Source: Cristatella mucedo (taxonomy: Eukaryota; Bryozoa; Phylactolaemata; Cristatellidae). Taken from it: a stretch of 32,000 bases of DNA. The DNA lies in contig WPIO01000041.1 of assembly GCA_009760855.2 (NCBI GenBank), positions 1,308,001-1,340,000 of the forward strand. Direction: 5' to 3'. The position numbers and the translations under genes are program-made. Below the pieces are notes generated by a model that worked only from the letters and a program-made list of their open reading frames with translations, was not told the DNA's origin and searched no databases. Shown here piece after piece: positions 21,126 through 31,029 of this stretch; the first letter of the stretch is position 1; each line of letters starts with the position of its first letter.

Positions 21126-21839
21126 AGGCTACACCGCCTCTAGCCACGCCGCTGAGCTAGGTCAAGATGAACGGTCGTCTGGTTAAACCTCTTCATAATA
21201 TCGCATGCACTACACAAAAGGGGGGACTGGACAAGTCTACGGGGAGGCTCCTGCGCAAAGTAAACTATAGAGGCTCGGGATGACGCCGCCGCAAGCGTGC
21301 ACAAACTTGTCAGTTGCTCAGTTGACTTCCGGACTCCCACCGTTGCACCGGCTCCGTCCCAAGAGTACCAGCGTAGGCCGCCAAAGATCCGGCTAGCCGA
21401 ATAACTGCTTTGATAGTCGGGGTCGATGTCTATCCCAGTCGAGAGCTTCCGCCCCAAAAAGAGAGAGCACGCCGCCCCAAGTTCCGGTCCTCATGTCTCT
21501 GGGAGCTGACCCTGGCTTTGCCCATCCGGGACAAGGCGACGCCCAGCTCGACATATCAAATTTCAGTGGCTCCGCCTTCACTAGGGTACAAGTCTACGAT
21601 CGGCTGTTACATTTGAAAAAATCTCTTACACAAATCAGCATTGGACACGCTGTGCATTTCCAATGCGGCTTTGCTCAAGCTTTAGGGCTATATTCTGCTT
21701 CTCGCAACCACCGTGGATCATCGTCAGCTGACTGCCGCCGAGTACTTGGTGACAATTTGGCATCAATGCGAACAGTTTTTTAATGCCCTACTGCGAAGGT
21801 TCGGAAGATGGCTCAACCTGCAAAAGCAATGCGGACAAG
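21126..21839. other. Unassigned, mixed composition
   Basis: Frames of up to 105 codons (21140-21457 minus, 21493-21783 plus) show no recognised domain. The sequence is less AT-rich than its surroundings and is not satellite. Confidence 0.3.
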
Positions 21840-22125
21840 TATACTAATAAGTATAGTAATGTTATGCGAGTTCAATTTGTTTCCTCGAGATAATTAAATT
21901 TCTATCTGAGTTTATTGGCCCCCGTAAATAAATAAATATGTGTTAATATTATTAATATTAAATGTTAACATTATTGTATTTTATATTTATCATTATTGTA
22001 TTTTTATATTATTTTTATATTATTGTATTTTTATGTTTATCATTATTATTATATTACAATGTTAATAATAATATTAATATTATAATAATTATTAAATAAA
22101 TATGTATATTAATACAAATATATAT
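21840..22125. repeat. AT-rich low-complexity tract
   Basis: Repeated TTATTGTATTTTTATATT and TTAATATTA motifs. Confidence 0.85.
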
Positions 22126-22240
22126 GTGTGACTCGTGATCCGCCCGAGTCTGAGGTCTGGCATTCCGCAGTAGAGTCTTCACCTACTCAATAGGCTGCCG
22201 AATCATGGGCCAAACCTGGACGGCAATTGAGGTGGTAAAA

Positions 22241-22383
22241 TATAAATATAATTCATTTATATAGCGCCCTAAGAGAACTTAATCTCTATTCAGGCGCTTC
22301 ACATGTGCCTCGAGGCTCGAGCCCACGACCTCGGTCAGACCGTCGTCGGGGCGAGCACCGTAACCGCTAGACCAAACCAGCTC
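22241..22383 (-). mobile_element. tRNA-derived SINE (type 1), copy 2, with target duplication
   Basis: It has the same layout as 7141-7283: minus-strand tRNA-like head with box A TGGTCTAGCGG (22363-22373) and box B GGCTCGAGCCT (about 22311-22321), then the LINE A-type GCGCC stem-loop (22264-22300) and an AT-rich tail. The 9-bp direct repeat GTGGTAAAA flanks it at 22232-22240 and 22384-22392, which fixes the ends and shows LINE-driven insertion. The length is 143 bp. Confidence 0.88.
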
Positions 22384-22387
22384 GTGG

Positions 22388-22487
22388 TAAAACTACTCTC
22401 CTGCATCCGGTATCAATTTCGAGAGTTTTAAGGAAAAATCACCTTAAAACTCTCGAAATTGATACCGTAAGAAGGAAAGTAGTTTTA
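22388..22487. mobile_element. Hairpin MITE, about 100 bp, TA-flanked
   Basis: The core 22408-22467 is a perfect inverted repeat with 26-bp arms around the 8-base loop AAAAATCA. An imperfect extension adds AAACTACT on the left and AGTAGTTT on the right, with TA at both ends, the target of Tc1/mariner transposons. The element has no coding capacity. The SINE at 22241-22383 inserted at its left end. Confidence 0.75.
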
Positions 22488-22894
22488 AAGAATCTATTGA
22501 TTTGGTCCAGCTGAGTATGTCCGCATGCCCGGCGCTGGCGTGAAAGAAATTCACCTGTGTGGCCGACCTGGTTGATTGCATTTTTTCACGCTTCGCGTCG
22601 GCGTGTTTCTTGCAAGAAATTTTTCAGGCCAGGTGACACTTAACAGCATCCATCAATAATTCAGATATCTGAATGCTGAAAAGGCAAAGCCGGAAAGGGC
22701 GTTTGGCACCAGCCGAATGGTCTAAACATGGTTTATGAAAGAGTTCTCCTGTCAATGTCGGGGCGTAGACCTGCATATCGACGACGGCGACCTATTCCGT
22801 GACGAGGCTGACGTCTCATTGCTCCGGTAGTGCCAAAGCGTGTGGTTCGAATAAGCGAACTATACGCATCCAGAGAAATAGTTGTACCGCAGCG
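22488..22894. other. Unassigned
   Basis: No gene or repeat is recognised. A perfect 16-base palindrome, ATTCAGATATCTGAAT, lies at 22659-22674. Confidence 0.3.
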
Positions 22895-23405
22895 TGCATG
22901 ATAATTTTTCAAAGTTTTTATGATCCTATTGAATTATTATAATCATCATCATACATTTGATAAAGGGCCTTCAGAGAACTCAATATCTTTCTAGGCACTT
23001 TACAGCTGCTGTAAAGGAAGCACGATCGAATGGTTGGTGGTGGCATGCTCAATAGAATTATGTGTATTATTCATGCATATATTGTGTTTAATACCCTTGC
23101 GGACCAGATAAATCGCATTATATGAAACAATGAGCATAGAGTAGACCACGGCACGCACGGTGATTTTTCAACTGTTTTTATGATTTTATTGAACTATGTG
23201 TTGTATGCATGGAAATACAGAGTATAGTACATGACCTGACCAGAAAAATCGTATTATACGGGACAATACGTAGAGATTATACTACTGCGCTAACGATTTT
23301 TCATGATGGTGTTGAATTATGTGTATTATGCATTGGTTTACTGTATACAATATATAACCGGTCCATACAATTCTATTATATGTAACGATGCGAATAGAGT
23401 ATCCG
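22895..23405. repeat. Tandem repeat, three units of about 125-135 bp
   Basis: The landmark GAATTATGTGTATTATGC or relatives occurs at 23055, 23191 and 23314, preceded each time by a GATTTTTCA...TTTATGAT block and followed by TATTATA and ACAAT blocks. The first unit is split by a LINE tail at 22938-23054. Confidence 0.75.
22938..23054 (-). mobile_element. LINE family A 3' tail insertion (117 bp)
   Basis: This is an extremely 5'-truncated family A copy: about 50 bases of 3' UTR, the terminal stem-loop and an ATT/ATG tail. The direct repeat GAATTAT flanks it (22931-22937 and 23055-23061), and the neighbouring tandem units show the empty site. Confidence 0.75.
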
Positions 23406-23690
23406 TCACTGATTCAGATAGCGGAATGCCAACGTTTAGAACCGTTCAGAACCAGTCGCCGTCGCATACTTATTTAGCTGTCAGCCGAACTTCTAGGGCC
23501 TAAACTCCTGAGCGCAGGAATCAGCAAGCGCTACCGCTGCTGCTCGTTGGCTGCACAAGTTTCAGACTCGCGTCGCCGAGGACGCTGCAGGTCAGCCGCT
23601 CATAGGAGCCACACCTTTCGAGGGTCAGTTCGCAGCTCTAATAATACGCATCTACGGAAAGGTAGGTCGACGCTAGAAAAATAGAAGAAA
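23406..23690. other. Unassigned
   Basis: No recognised gene or repeat before the GA tract. Confidence 0.3.
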
Positions 23691-23712
23691 GAGACAGAGC
23701 GAGAGACAGAGC

Positions 23713-23776
<64 letters not shown>

Positions 23777-24042
23777 GCGAAATGAGAGGACAGGGGTGAG
23801 AGGAGAGACGCGAGATAAGAGAGGAGAGAGACAAGAGGAGAGTGAAGAGAGGAGAGAAATAAGACGGGAGAGAAGAGAAGGGAGAGAAAGCGAGAGAAGA
23901 AAAAAAGGAGAGAGGCATAGGAGAGAGAGACAGAGGAACAAGCGACGGGCGAAAGAGGTGAGAGAATCAGATAGGAGAGAGAGACAGGAGAGAGAGAGAG
24001 AGAGAGACGGAGGATTGAGAGAGACGGGAGAGAGAGAGAGAC

Positions 24043-24102
<60 letters not shown>
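23691..24102. repeat. Imperfect (GA)n microsatellite
   Basis: GA dinucleotides with GAC, GGAGA and GAAA interruptions. It encodes only artefact Ser-Leu or Arg-Glu frames. It lies close to the 3' end of fucosyltransferase copy 2. Confidence 0.97.
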
Positions 24103-24103
<1 letters not shown>

Positions 24104-24154
24104 GCGGTTTTAGATAAAGCACTTGGATCAGGTAGGCATGAATGAGCTTCCCGG

Positions 24155-24333
24155 GAGTTCTTGGGGCTCGGCGGCACGGACCAGCATTTCGCTACCGCGA
24201 GGACCTGTCCGCTTTACCGTGAGGGCTGAATCGCTGTTTCGCGTTAATACTTAGTCGCCTGTGTTGCATGTCAGGACAAAGGTTTTTTGCCATAATTTTA
24301 CAGAACACTTACTAGCTGCAGTGAGCAAGGACG
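24155..24333 (-). other. Duplicated 3' flank of fucosyltransferase copy 2
   Basis: Aligns with 300-491 after copy 1. Homology is lost on the GA-repeat side of about 24155. Confidence 0.6.
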
Positions 24334-25554
24334 CTAGGCCATCCCCTGCCAGTGGGGCGGATAGTAATCCGAGGAATCGTAGCTCCTATACAAAATTGAA
24401 GACGTCCGAATGAAATCCTTGTAGTACACGACGTCACCACCGGCCAGCCACGCCGCCCACCAGCCGAACGTGCCAACCGTCACGATGCTGTGATTGCACC
24501 GGCTTAGAATTGCCAAGTCGACTTCTGCCTTAAAAGAGATCCGCCTGACGGCGATATTTCTCGCCAAGTGTCGAGCGAGGAAATCGTCCACCCAGCGGCG
24601 ATCATTGGTGGCGAAAATAAAGGACAACCTGTTTGAGCGACCGTACTTGGCGACGTAGTGGTCAATCGCCATTTTTAAGTACTCGGGCGGGGCCAACGTG
24701 TACTGATTGGGAGTTGTCTCCATGTCGCCGCGCCTGACGTGGACGCCGATGATCAGCTCGTCCCTCGCCACGCCCATCCCTCGAAAGAAGGAGTCTACGA
24801 CGGCGGCCATTCGCGGCGTCAGCGAGAACTCTTGCCGCACGCGAGCGGCAACAGGCTCGAAGTACCTCCACGACTGCAGATAGCCTAGCACGGTGACGCT
24901 TGACGAGAACGTCGCTCGGTCGTCGAACTTTCTCGCGTCGTAGCGACCCCAGCCACTTTCGTATAGCGCTGTCGCATCTGACGGAGCCGGCGGCGTCGGC
25001 TGCTCGGGCAGGGCGGCCAATATGAAAGTTTCCTTTATGATCTCCAATTTGGCGGCGACAAGGTTGCTCTCAACGACCAGCCGAGCGTCACAGCCGTGTC
25101 GCAGCGCCAGGCCGCGGCTGCTGGCGTACTGGAACATCTTGTTCGAGAGGCCGGCAACCGCGGGGGCGAAGCGGATGTACAGAATGGGACGCGACGTCTT
25201 CACCTCAGCGTCTAAAGCTGCAAGTGGCGTCGACCCATGGGCGACAGTTGACTCGACGGAGGCAACGATAGAGATCTCGCCGTCGGTAATCACTGGCGCG
25301 TAGAAACGGAGATCTGAATCTGAGCCGGACGGCGTCGACGCGTTTCCCGCTGGCGGCGGATATGCGTCGCCCTGTAGGCGACCATCGGAGCGAAGTGTCG
25401 GTGGCGCCGGCAACCGCAGAAGCCGGAGCGAGACGCCGTCGTGCAGCGAAGCTCCGTAGAGAGTGAAGAGGGCGATGGCGGCGACCAGCGTCAGCAGGGC
25501 GCTCCGCGCCCACCTCGAATGCAGACAGGACGAGAAGGCGCTCGGGCCCTGCAT
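24334..25554 (-). CDS. Alpha-1,2-fucosyltransferase (GT11), copy 2
   Basis: Starting at the ATG aligned with copy 1 the protein has 406 residues and no intron. It has the same plan: short N-terminus, membrane anchor (about 18-33, LLTLVAAIALF), stem, and catalytic domain. The motifs are GLSNKMFQYAS (135-145), HVRRGD (272-277), FIFATND (312-318), and CNHSIVTVGTFGWWAAW (353-369). Sequons are NAS (71-73) and NHS (354-356). The frame is open 149 codons further upstream to 26001, but that part is not conserved with copy 1, where the aligned leader has a stop, so 25554 is the better start. GLSN replaces the GLGN of copy 1 and of most GT11 enzymes. The role is as for copy 1, a Golgi galactoside fucosyltransferase; the acceptor may differ because the stem and N-terminal half have diverged. 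Confidence 0.9.
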   Translation of the reverse strand: MQGPSAFSSCLHSRWARSALLTLVAAIALFTLYGASLHDGVSLRLLRLPAPPTLRSDGRLQGDAYPPPAGNASTPSGSDSDLRFYAPVITDGEISIVASVESTVAHGSTPLAALDAEVKTSRPILYIRFAPAVAGLSNKMFQYASSRGLALRHGCDARLVVESNLVAAKLEIIKETFILAALPEQPTPPAPSDATALYESGWGRYDARKFDDRATFSSSVTVLGYLQSWRYFEPVAARVRQEFSLTPRMAAVVDSFFRGMGVARDELIIGVHVRRGDMETTPNQYTLAPPEYLKMAIDHYVAKYGRSNRLSFIFATNDRRWVDDFLARHLARNIAVRRISFKAEVDLAILSRCNHSIVTVGTFGWWAAWLAGGDVVYYKDFIRTSSILYRSYDSSDYYPPHWQGMA

Positions 25555-25775
25555 GTCGTCCGTAGGACGGCGAGCGAGCGCTTTCCTATCGACCAATGTT
25601 TGCCGCTGAGCGTTCCGCCACGAATTCTCCGGACGGTGGGACGCTAGAGGCTGCGCCATCAGTGGCGGTGGCAGCTGGCCGTTTAAACGACGTACATCGC
25701 ATGTGTTCTTCGTTCTTTGCTGCCTCTCGCACGGCCTGCGATGCCCGGAGAGAAATGGAGAGGCAATGAGCGGCC
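25555..25775 (-). promoter_or_regulatory. Duplicated 5' flank / probable 5' UTR of copy 2
   Basis: Homologous to 1746-1975. It stays open in the frame of the gene, unlike the copy 1 leader, but indels show that this frame is not conserved. Confidence 0.5.
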
Positions 25776-26799
25776 GAGGCGGCGAACAGCGCCTCGACGG
25801 CTCGCTAAATCGGTGAAATATTTCGACCGATTTTAAACAATAAATGGTTCCTGAAATAAAAGGAAATACGCGACGATCGCGAGTCGCGTGATAATCTATT
25901 GCCAGGGCAGCATGAAATCTGACGACTTGTACTTGGCAGGAGGCTCGTACCTGATCTGAGTTTCGTTCTAAGCCTGCGAGCGGACGCCTGTAACAATCCA
26001 TCGCCGTCGAATCGACTTTCTATCCGATGTTTGGGCACTTGTTATCTTGAGGAACATGCGCTCGTCGTAGCTCAAGTATTGGGCTGCTGCCTGCTGCCAG
26101 CTGAGATGATTAGCCCGCTGCACCTACAGATCGTTTGCTGTGATTTTTAGGACTCAGGGCTTTGCCGGTCGTCGTGCGTCGGCTGCAACTAGCACCGTTA
26201 CGAGCTCTGTGCTTTCGACGTAGTTGTGTCCGTCTGTGGAATACCAATGTATTTTTATAGTTATTGCTATTGCATTAGCGCTATAAGTAAACAGCACATA
26301 GCATATCGCTTTAGTAGAGTTCGCTGCTTCGTTGGAAGCCCGGCGTACTCGTAGCCGCATCGAGTAGCAGCCGCGTCTGCCGAACTAAGTTTTCAAGCTC
26401 ACGCGGCTTCTATTTTGTCTACAACTGCATTTCGGCTAATTGGAATCTACTTGAAGTGGCAAGTTTCTAGATCGTTACCGATCCTTGCTCTCTCACTAAG
26501 CAACGACCCTCCTCTCACCTTTCGGCACTTTTTGCACTTCGAATGGAAAACTGAGCAGCAGCAGCAGGATCTTCAGCATCAGGTTCCTCAGCAAAGTGTG
26601 CGTTCGTTCATATAACCTTTTGAGAGCCCAAATATTACGATAGCACAGCCCTAGCGTGGCTTCCATTTCGCGATTCAACTACGAAAACAAAGGTGAACCT
26701 TGCAGACATCTGACGGCAGAAAAAGTTTCCCCGAAAAAGAAAAATAATTGGCCTTTTCACACGTTACTACCTCCCCCCCGAATAGTGCTCTTTGTAGGA
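25776..26799. other. Upstream spacer of copy 2, no recognised gene
   Basis: Corresponds in position to 1976-3100 at copy 1, but no clear alignment is seen. It has much lower GC than its counterpart. No known domain. Confidence 0.35.
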
Positions 26800-27040
26800 C
26801 TAAGATATTGGTGGTCTGCGGCACTTCACTGTCGCAGATAGGAAGAAGACGCCACCCGTTATCAAGGCCTTACGTTTGCGAGCAGAGGAGTGACAGCAAA
26901 CCGGAAGCGACAGGTTCAAGCTGCCCTTGGATGATAGAGGTTGCAGCGCTGCTTCAGCTGCTAACCACTTCCGGTACCTCTCCGATGTATCGGTCGACCT
27001 TGCCATTACTGACGCAGGCTTTTCCATAAATGAGAAGCCA
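26800..27040 (-). other. Upstream block duplicated from / with 3101-3340
   Basis: Homologous to 3101-3340, in the same orientation and the same order relative to the fucosyltransferase. A 75-codon frame (26800-27027) begins at the ATG aligned with that of the other copy and shares ERYRKWL and VKCRRP. No family is recognised; it could be an upstream exon or a non-coding relic. Confidence 0.45.
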
Positions 27041-27439
27041 GCATTGTTCCACTGTACGTAAAAGATTCTCCAGGCTCAAAGAACTAGTGCAAGCGAGTGC
27101 AGTATACAAAGGCGAAAGAACAACTGCGAAAGCGGCGGCGAATTTAGATTCGCAGGGTGCTAGTAGCCTGCCTATTGTGTACGATCGTGCATACCTGCTA
27201 TTGCTACGCTGCCTACATTCAAATGCATTACTAGATGTGGTTATACTGTTGCTAGGGTCCCTGAGTTAGGCGAACAGAAAAAAAATCAACCTGAGCGTTC
27301 CTAGTGCAGGAGCAGCAGCAGCCGGAGGTATTCTCAGGATTGACTGGACCCACCTCGTCGAGCAAGATCTTTCTCATGCGCTACTGTAACTCACTCTAAC
27401 TTAGTGGTCATCAAGCTTGCTACGACTCCAGCTGCCCAT
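27041..27439. other. Unassigned
   Basis: A 79-codon frame at 27030-27269 is not recognised. The right end runs into the LINE endonuclease. Confidence 0.3.
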
Positions 27440-29175
27440 CCTAGCGCTTGTATTTGGAATTCCCACTCAGCGTGCAAAATAAAATTCAGCAATACATGCC
27501 GTAATGACTATTGACGACCATCTCGGCCTGCTCGCCTTAACAACCCAGACCTGGCTGAAATCGACCAACTGCCTGTCCAGAACTGACGCCACTCCGGCAG
27601 GATTTTTCTACTTTCAAATCCCTATATCAGACAAAATTGGCTGAGGAATGGCCACTGTCGAACACTTCTCCCTCTATTTCAAATCGCTTGCAGTTCTCTC
27701 GTTTTTTTCGGCGTTCGCCCGGGACACTGCAGTCGATTGCAGCGCATTGCACGAGAACGGCCGTGCCAATGCAAGTGAAATATTTTTCAAGTGCGACTGC
27801 CGCAGGGTGTGCTGTCATATGCAATCAAAAGAGGAGCTTTTTGAACAGTATCTCTTTTGTTGCACGGTGGAATGCAGTAGATTGCTGGAGATTGCAGTGG
27901 ATTGTGGTATTGGCCTAGGCCACTGCAATGTTATTTCAGTGGACTTTGTGGAAACCCTTGAGCGGAATCGGCGAAATTCTCTGAATACATTTTACAAATA
28001 GCGTAGTTTGATATTCCAAACTTTTTGGAGCTGTGTGCAGCTGATTTGTGGTGGATTTGATGGGAACTAGAATAGATTGAGGTGGATTGTGGTGAATTGC
28101 AATACAGGTGTCCAGCGTCAAAGCTCATTTGCATAAGTGTGTGTGTGTGTGGGGCGTAGCGACATGAAATTTGGTGGACAGATAAAATCAAACGTGTACT
28201 ACAACACCAGTGCACAATTTGATGTTTTCGAGTCCCTTAGACAACGAGCTGCCAATGGTGGCAGCAATATATCGATCCGCCCCCACGTGCCTAGTTCTCC
28301 TTTATCTCAGATTCCTTCGATCACATTTAGATTATGTTCGCAATAAATAGATCTTTCCTCTCGCTATGGGTGATTAAATAACATTAATTTTGACGACTTA
28401 TTTGACCCCTTAAGTGCTTAGAATTTCGTGAGATGTCTTAACTTACTTTCACTTGCGGCTCATGAGGACGACCTTGCTCAAAACAATGGGTCTCGCTTTC
28501 TTTGAAAATATTCTCCCACTAGTGTGCGCCATCATCCCCTAATATTGTCACATTCTGCTGATCTGACCACGTACAAATCTCATTCAGTCTACAGCGTGCC
28601 CTCCTCCGCATCCGGAGTAATCTGCAAATCGCCAACCCTCGTGAGCCTTGACATCGATACTGTCCACTCAAGAATACTTTCTTTACCCCTACTGCTCAAT
28701 CCTAATTCAGACCAATCATCGTTGCTAGAATGGTACAGCACGACTCTAGCTGACAGGCTCGACGAGTTGAGGAGGAGACGAGGCTTGACGAGCACCTCTG
28801 GCTACACACACAGTGAGAGCCCTCGCCGAGACGGCCCGTGGTTTACCGAAGACAAGTGTCCTAGCTAGGACCAGCATTCGCTAGCTTGAGAAAAAGCATG
28901 CAAAAGATCCGGACTGACTGTCTCTGCGGGCAGGCGTACGAAGACAACTGTAGATCACACCAATCGACTCTAGCAATGGCCAAGTCGAGCTTTGATCCAA
29001 ATTTAGATCCAAATCGCATATGCACAATCCAGAAATGCTAGCGCCTACGATCTAGACTTTTCTCCTCAGCCTCATTCTCTCTCATGCTTAGCTCCTTACA
29101 ATTGCATTTCACTTTACAGCAAATGTAAAGCGCCTAGAGAGAGATTGTGTTCTCTGAGGGCGCTTTATCAAGTGA

Positions 29176-29214
<39 letters not shown>

Positions 29215-29215
29215 T
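27440..29215 (+). mobile_element. L2/CR1-like LINE: endonuclease and linker, RT deleted, satellite inside
   Basis: Pieces of the apurinic-type endonuclease appear in order: HAVMTIDDHLGLLALTTQTW and SRTDATPAGFFYF (27500-27610), then, after the satellite insert, IKSNVYYNTSAQFDVFESL and RQRAANGGSNISI (28160-28290), LILSHSADLTTYKSHSVYSV (28530-28600), and the linker with GPWFTEDK (about 28838-28860). The RT domain is absent. The family A stem-loop (about 29125-29165) and a (TTA)n tail (29176-29211) close the element, so this is an internally deleted copy. Confidence 0.8.
27645..28155. repeat. Inverted satellite segment inserted in a LINE
   Basis: The reverse complement is colinear with 18752-19140, not only similar in its units. 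Both start at CACT(C/T)ATGCAAATGAGCT, continue through CCACAAATCAGCTGCA and CCAATACCACAATCCAC, then TTGCATATGAC, and end near CTGCAATCGACT. The spacing of the core (about 27732, 27897, 28082) is again 165-185 bases. LINE endonuclease sequence resumes on the other side. Confidence 0.8.
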
Positions 29216-29799
29216 ATTGCTCCCTGTGGCGATCTAGCTTATGGCTCCTCGAGCTTCTCTGTCGGCACGATAGACAAGATCAGAGAGTTCCTCCCTATAG
29301 CGGCGCCATCCCTTCCGGACTCGCGTCCCTCGATTCCGTGCAGCACCTCAGCCGTCTACGTTCGAGGCGGCCGCGAGAGACCTCACTGGGAAATTGACCT
29401 CCCAGTCTAAAGAGACTACGGAAGTCCTCGAGTCTCACTTTCCTGCTCGAGTGCCCTCGGCTGACCGCCCCTTCTGCTCCCGAGCGCCTCTGTTGCCAGC
29501 CTCTCTTTGGTAATCGTTCCTCATTCGCTCGCCGCTTTGCAGTTCTCGAAAGAGTTGTGGGATGTCGACTCCGCGGCGCCCGATAGCGGAACGAACGGCG
29601 AGTACAACAGTGCGGGCCTCCCTTTTACGGCGGAGCCAACGGAGCTACTCGCAAAACCTCCAGGTGACGCCCGGCGGAGAGCTTGAGCAGCTACCGCACA
29701 GTCTCCCTTCTACCGTCGTTATCAAAGTCACTCGAACGAGTCGCGGCACACCAGCTGAACGCTTATGTTGAAACTTCAAGCCTAGAAAGTTCCATTCAG
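29216..29799. other. Unassigned, GC-moderate
   Basis: Frames at 29147-29410 and 29562-29771 show no recognised domain; the Leu run at the start of the first is the LINE tail. Confidence 0.3.
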
Positions 29800-30905
29800 G
29801 TTTTAGAGCGGATCACTACATAGAATCAGCATTACTTCGGGTGTATAACGACCTTCTCAAAAATGCAGACTTCGGTAAAGTCCCTCTCCTTGTCCAGCTT
29901 CTTTGGATCTTTCGGCAGCGTTTGATGATATTGATCGTCACGCGCTTCATGAGAGCCTCTCATCTCGCCTTAACATAACTGACCAGCCCCTGCAATAGTT
30001 CAGGCTCTATTTCAGTTGGTTGCTCCAGGTGTTATGTTCCAAAGTGACCTTTGTTTAGACGACCACATCAGCTCCACAGTCAATTCTGCCTCCTTTCAGC
30101 TACATAAATACATTGCTGAAATTCGGGCTTGTTTAGGCAGGGATACCACGCCTAAGTTAGTCCGCACATTTGTGACATCCCGTCTTGACTTCAGTAACTC
30201 ACTGCTTGCTGTCCTACCAGCATGTGCAATCAGGCGTTTACAGATGGTGCAAAACTTTGCAGCTAGGCTTGTCTGTCGTGAGCGTCGCAGTTGCCACATT
30301 ACACCACTTCTCGCCGACCTGCACTGGCTACCAGTCAAGCAATGGATCGACTTCAAGGTTTTGTCGCTCACTTTTAGGTCACTCCATTCTTTGGCTCCAG
30401 CCTATCTCTCAGATCTACTCCCACACCAGGCCAAGCATCGTACCACCCACTTTTCGGAACCTAACTGTTTACCTATATCACGAGAACCCACTACAGCATG
30501 TATTGGTGAGCCGTGATGGCACACTGGATAAGGCGGTTGCTTTCACGGCCTCGGTCCCGAGGTCGTGGGTTCGATTCCTGCGGTGGGGCGATCCTTTATC
30601 GCCACTGCAAGCGGTGGTGATAGCCGTAAAGGCTCTTCTGTCGCTATTCAAAAGAAGCTGTTTTATCAGCTAGGATTTATTTATTATTTATTCGGTCCTC
30701 GTGATTCACCGTTTGTGTGCTTATGCGTGCTGACTCTGTGCATTCTACTAGTAACCATATTTTAGATGTTAAAACTGTGCCTGTCACCTCTAACGATGTT
30801 AAGCTTTTTGAAATTTTTCCATGTTACGACTAACCATTTAATCATGCTTCCTTTAAAGCGTATGCAAAGTGCTAGTGAGAGATTCAGTTCTTTAATGGTT
30901 CTACA
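29800..30905 (+). mobile_element. LINE family A, palm-deleted, split by a SINE
   Basis: The plus strand reads HYIESALLRVYNDLLKNADF and LDLSAAFDDIDRHALHESL (29810-29990), then jumps without the YADD region to GVMFQSDLCLDDHISSTV, LVRTFVTSRLDFSNSLLAVL, AARLVCRERRSCHITPLLAD and LAPAYLSDLLPHQAKHRTTH (30028-30470). A SINE (30505-30693) follows, then 3' UTR (30695-30830) and a worn stem-loop (30858-30900). The frame 30016-30516 is open for 166 codons. Confidence 0.85.
30505..30693 (+). mobile_element. tRNA-derived SINE (type 2)
   Basis: Box A TGGCACACTGG (30517-30527) and a perfect box B GGTTCGATTCC (30568-30578) lie 51 bases apart, followed by a short body and a TTTATTTATTATTTATT tail (30674-30692). 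It differs from the type 1 SINE in head, body and tail and lacks the GCGCC stem-loop. It sits inside LINE family A. Confidence 0.8.
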
Positions 30906-31029
30906 CAAATATGTTTTTGTTATTTTTATTATTACAAGGGAAAGACTTGCTAATCTCTTTTCTAGATCAAAGAACTTTTCACGTCCATTTTGGAGCTACT
31001 GGATAGCTTCTTGTAAAGTTTTTAATTTT

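Noticed and set aside
23600-24177. Ser-Leu rich minus-strand frames of up to 179 codons
   Set aside because: Artefact of the (GA)n tract.
25555-26001. 149-codon N-terminal extension of fucosyltransferase copy 2
   Set aside because: The aligned leader of copy 1 has indels and an in-frame stop, so the extension is not conserved. A membrane anchor deep inside the protein would also be unusual for GT11.
30016-30516. 166-codon open frame as a host gene
   Set aside because: It is the C-terminal RT part of LINE family A, with the palm deleted and a SINE at its end.
30511-30590. Functional tRNA gene
   Set aside because: Boxes A and B are good but a proper acceptor stem pairing and terminator are not evident, and a SINE body and tail follow.
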